Source of the DNA: Candidatus Bathyarchaeota archaeon
Lineage (GTDB): Archaea; Thermoproteota; Bathyarchaeia; TCS64
NCBI GenBank assembly: GCA_016867505.1
Contig: VGJH01000038.1
Span: forward strand, 1-8,621
Length of the DNA stretch: 8,621 bases
Reading direction: 5' to 3'
Position 1 is the first letter of the stretch, and every line of letters begins with the position of its first letter. Shown here piece by piece: positions 6,819 to 8,621 of the stretch. The notes under the pieces were generated by a model, which had not been told where the DNA came from, did not search any database, and saw nothing but the letters and a program-made list of their open reading frames with translations. The position numbers and the translations under genes are program-made.

Positions 6819-6843
6819 TAGATTTATCACAGACATAAATCTA
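6819..6843 (+). repeat. Perfect 9-base inverted repeat in the gcvPA leader
   Basis: The arms TAGATTTAT (6819-6827) and ATAAATCTA (6835-6843) are exact reverse complements around the 7-base spacer CACAGAC. The right arm ends 6 bases before the GGTGG ribosome site and 18 bases before the gcvPA ATG. It could be a dimeric-regulator operator controlling gcvPA or the divergent pair, or an RNA hairpin affecting translation. The symmetry is seen directly; the function is inferred. Confidence 0.6.
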
Positions 6844-6849
6844 AATCAT

Positions 6850-6854
6850 GGTGG
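6850..6854 (+). promoter_or_regulatory. Shine-Dalgarno site for gcvPA
   Basis: GGTGG lies 7 bases before the ATG at 6862 and partly matches the anti-Shine-Dalgarno complement (GGTG of GGAGGTGA). Confidence 0.55.
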
Positions 6855-6861
6855 CGCTTGA

Positions 6862-8238
6862 ATGAGTAAACCGCATCAATATCTACCCAACAGCGTAGCT
6901 GATGTTAAGGAGAAGATGATGGATGAGATTGGGATCAAATCCATTGAAGATCTCTACGCTGACATCCCTGATGGTTTGAGGTTTAAAGGAGAACTAGATG
7001 TTCCAGAGCTTCATACCGAATCAGAAGTTAAAGAGAATGTTCTTTCTACGCTGCATAAGAACACTAACCTAAGATGCCCGCCTTTCCTCGGTGGGGGAGT
7101 GTGGCCTCACTATGTTCCCTCAGTTGTTGATGAGGTTGTGCGTAGAGCAGAGTTTTTAACGAGTTACACGCCTTACCAACCTGAGATAAGTCAAGGGATA
7201 CTGCAAAGCATATTTGAGTACCAGAGCCTCATCTGTGAGATAGCAGGAATGAGTGTTGCTAATGCTTCGCTTTACGATTGGTCAACAGCAATTGGAGAAG
7301 CAGCGCTTCTTGCTAGTAGATTAAATCATAGAAACACGGTTCTTGTACCTACCTTTATCAGCCCAAAACGATTGAGCGTATTAAAAACCTATGTTGAGCC
7401 AGCTGGTATGAAGGTTGAGATGGTTAATTATGACCCAGAGACGGGTCAGATGGATATAGAGGATTTAAAAAATAAAGTCAATGAAAACACTGCTGCGGTA
7501 TATGTTGAGAATCCGAGTTATTTGGGATTCGTCGAAGAAATTGTTAATGCAATATCAGAAATTACGCATGATAAGAAATCAATATTTGTAGTTGGAGTAG
7601 ATCCCATCTCATTAGGCATACTGAAGGCACCAGGAGATTATGGAGCAGACATTGTTGTAGGGGAAGGACAGCCTCTTGGTAACCACATGAATTTTGGTGG
7701 ACCATTGCTTGGAATTTTCGCTTGTAACCACGATAATACTCTTATTAGGCAGATGCCTGGGCGAATTATTGGTGTAACAGAAGCTTTAGAGGATAAACGT
7801 CGTGCCTTTGTGATGACATTACAGACAAGGGAGCAACATATTCGACGTGAGAAAGCAACAAGCAACATCTGTAGTAATGAAGCTCTCTGCAGTGTGGCAA
7901 GTGCTGTCTACCTAAGCTTACTAGGACCAAAGGGACTCAAGGAATTAGGTGAACTTGTAACAAGCAGAACTCATTATGCAATGAGAAAATTGAGTGAACT
8001 GCCTGGTGTTAAAGCTCCATTATTTACTAGCTACCACTTCAAAGAATTCACGGTGAATTTCAAGATACCATATGAGAAAGTGAATAGTAACCTATTATTA
8101 GCTCGAATCCAGGGAGGTCTCCCACTTAAGGGGTATTATCCAGAACTCGGAGACTCTGCTCTATTCTGTGTAACTGAGATGCACTCCAAGAAGGATATTG
8201 ATATTCTTGTTAATACTCTGAAGGAGGTGCTTGATTGA
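6862..8238 (+). CDS. gcvPA: Glycine dehydrogenase (decarboxylating) subunit 1, GcvPA (458 aa)
   Basis: This is the N-terminal half of the split P-protein of the glycine cleavage system. With GcvPB it decarboxylates glycine and passes the aminomethyl group to the lipoyl arm of GcvH. It has the PLP fold-type I architecture at the usual length of about 450 residues. Recognisable segments are PHQYLPNS (4-11), FLGGGVWPHYVP (75-86), FLTSYTPYQPEISQG (98-112), the IAGMSVANASLYDWSTA stretch (127-143), ENPSYLG (216-222), GEGQPLGNHMNFGGP (267-281), MPGRIIG (298-304) and the signature RAFVMTLQTREQHIRREKAT (314-333) followed by SNICSNEALC (334-343). The PLP-binding lysine is expected in the partner subunit. 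The ATG follows GGTGG by 7 bases. The stop overlaps the gcvPB start by one base. GcvT, GcvH and lipoylation genes are not in this window, so they must be elsewhere or further right. Confidence 0.96.
   Translation: MSKPHQYLPNSVADVKEKMMDEIGIKSIEDLYADIPDGLRFKGELDVPELHTESEVKENVLSTLHKNTNLRCPPFLGGGVWPHYVPSVVDEVVRRAEFLTSYTPYQPEISQGILQSIFEYQSLICEIAGMSVANASLYDWSTAIGEAALLASRLNHRNTVLVPTFISPKRLSVLKTYVEPAGMKVEMVNYDPETGQMDIEDLKNKVNENTAAVYVENPSYLGFVEEIVNAISEITHDKKSIFVVGVDPISLGILKAPGDYGADIVVGEGQPLGNHMNFGGPLLGIFACNHDNTLIRQMPGRIIGVTEALEDKRRAFVMTLQTREQHIRREKATSNICSNEALCSVASAVYLSLLGPKGLKELGELVTSRTHYAMRKLSELPGVKAPLFTSYHFKEFTVNFKIPYEKVNSNLLLARIQGGLPLKGYYPELGDSALFCVTEMHSKKDIDILVNTLKEVLD
8221..8229 (+). promoter_or_regulatory. 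Shine-Dalgarno site for gcvPB
   Basis: AAGGAGGTG is an almost ideal match to the 16S rRNA 3' end and lies 8 bases before the gcvPB ATG. It is written inside the last codons of gcvPA (Lys-Glu-Val-Leu-Asp). Together with the TGATG junction it points to coupled, strong translation of the second subunit. Confidence 0.8.
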
Positions 8239-8621
8239 TGAGTAAAAAATTCCAGCAAGCAGATTGGCATGAACCACTAATTTTTGAGCTCAGCCACTCA
8301 GGCAGGACTGGTTTCGGAGTGCCTGAAATAGAAGCTGAGATTACAGATGCGGTTGGTGATGCGATTGATCTCATTCCTGAAGAATTAGTGAGAAGCGAAA
8401 TGCCAGCCCTTCCTGAAGTATCAGAGATTGATGTGCTTAGACACTACATCCATCTAAGTCAAATGAATTATGGAGTAAACAGTGGAGTAATTTATCCGCT
8501 TGGTAGCTGCACAATGAAATATAATCCCATAATTAATGAGGTGATTGCTAGTGACCCCGCAATCACAGAACTTCATCCAGACCAACATACATCAACTCTA
8601 CAGGGAGTTCTTGAAATGCTT
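8238..8621 (+). CDS. gcvPB: Glycine dehydrogenase (decarboxylating) subunit 2, GcvPB (5' part, 128 codons)
   Basis: The C-terminal half of the P-protein starts here and runs off the right edge with an open frame. The visible part has the family's LSHSGRTGFGVPE (18-30), IPEELVRSEMPALPEVSE (46-63), YPLGSCTMKYNP (86-97) and LHPDQHTSTLQG (112-123, usually LHP-Q-xx-T-QG). The catalytic PLP lysine lies beyond the window. Full-length homologues are near 480-520 residues, so about a quarter is seen. The ATG overlaps the gcvPA stop as TGATG. NSGVIYPLG differs slightly from the common DTGFYPLG, with one extra residue-sized change before the motif, but nothing suggests loss of function. Confidence 0.95.
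   Translation, partial: MSKKFQQADWHEPLIFELSHSGRTGFGVPEIEAEITDAVGDAIDLIPEELVRSEMPALPEVSEIDVLRHYIHLSQMNYGVNSGVIYPLGSCTMKYNPIINEVIASDPAITELHPDQHTSTLQGVLEML

Noticed and set aside
6780..6861. Glycine riboswitch before gcvPA
   Set aside because: The available leader is short and AT-rich and shows one simple inverted repeat, not the multi-helix glycine aptamer.
6848..6865. Five-codon mini-frame (MVALE then stop) whose TGA overlaps the gcvPA ATG
   Set aside because: It has no ribosome site of its own and its second codon overlaps the Shine-Dalgarno site of gcvPA. It is easily a chance frame; conservation would be needed to call it a leader peptide.

Overview
The window is ordinary, fully coding chromosomal DNA, AT-rich and densely packed. 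It most likely comes from an uncultured archaeon. The evidence is a bifunctional phosphoglucose/phosphomannose isomerase of the type common in archaea, a glycine decarboxylase split into two subunits, TATA-like boxes about 25 bases before plausible transcription starts, T-rich tracts rather than strong hairpins after convergent genes, and Shine-Dalgarno sites matching GGAGGTGA. A split GcvP and this isomerase also occur in bacteria, so the domain call is probable rather than certain. I cannot name a lineage. No mobile element, CRISPR array, tRNA or rRNA was seen, and no gene is visibly broken.

Left block (1-5337, + strand): after the last 14 codons of an unidentified upstream gene come an ornithine cyclodeaminase/mu-crystallin family NAD(P)-dependent enzyme, a small Nudix hydrolase, and a HyuA-HyuB pair (ATP-dependent hydantoinase/5-oxoprolinase family). 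The four genes run in one direction with short gaps, and HyuA and HyuB overlap by 4 bases. They look like a small catabolic operon that opens a cyclic amide and handles the resulting amino or imino acid. The true substrate cannot be read from sequence. TATA-like boxes precede the first gene and HyuA, each flanked by a small symmetric or repeated motif.

Middle block (5344-6693, - strand): the bifunctional glucose-6-phosphate/mannose-6-phosphate isomerase converges on HyuB with only 6 bases between stop codons. Upstream of it is a 62-residue 2[4Fe-4S] ferredoxin. Each has its own TATA-like element, so they may be transcribed separately.

Right block (6862-8621, + strand): gcvPA and the first 128 codons of gcvPB encode the two halves of the glycine cleavage system P-protein. 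They are translationally coupled by a TGATG overlap and a near-perfect Shine-Dalgarno site inside the end of gcvPA. Ferredoxin and gcvPA are divergent across a 168-base intergenic region that holds promoter-like elements for both. It also holds a perfect 9-base inverted repeat just before the gcvPA ribosome binding site, the most striking non-coding element in the window.

I did not find a convincing new biological system. The best leads are the uncharacterised cyclodeaminase-Nudix-HyuAB cluster and the gcvPA leader inverted repeat.
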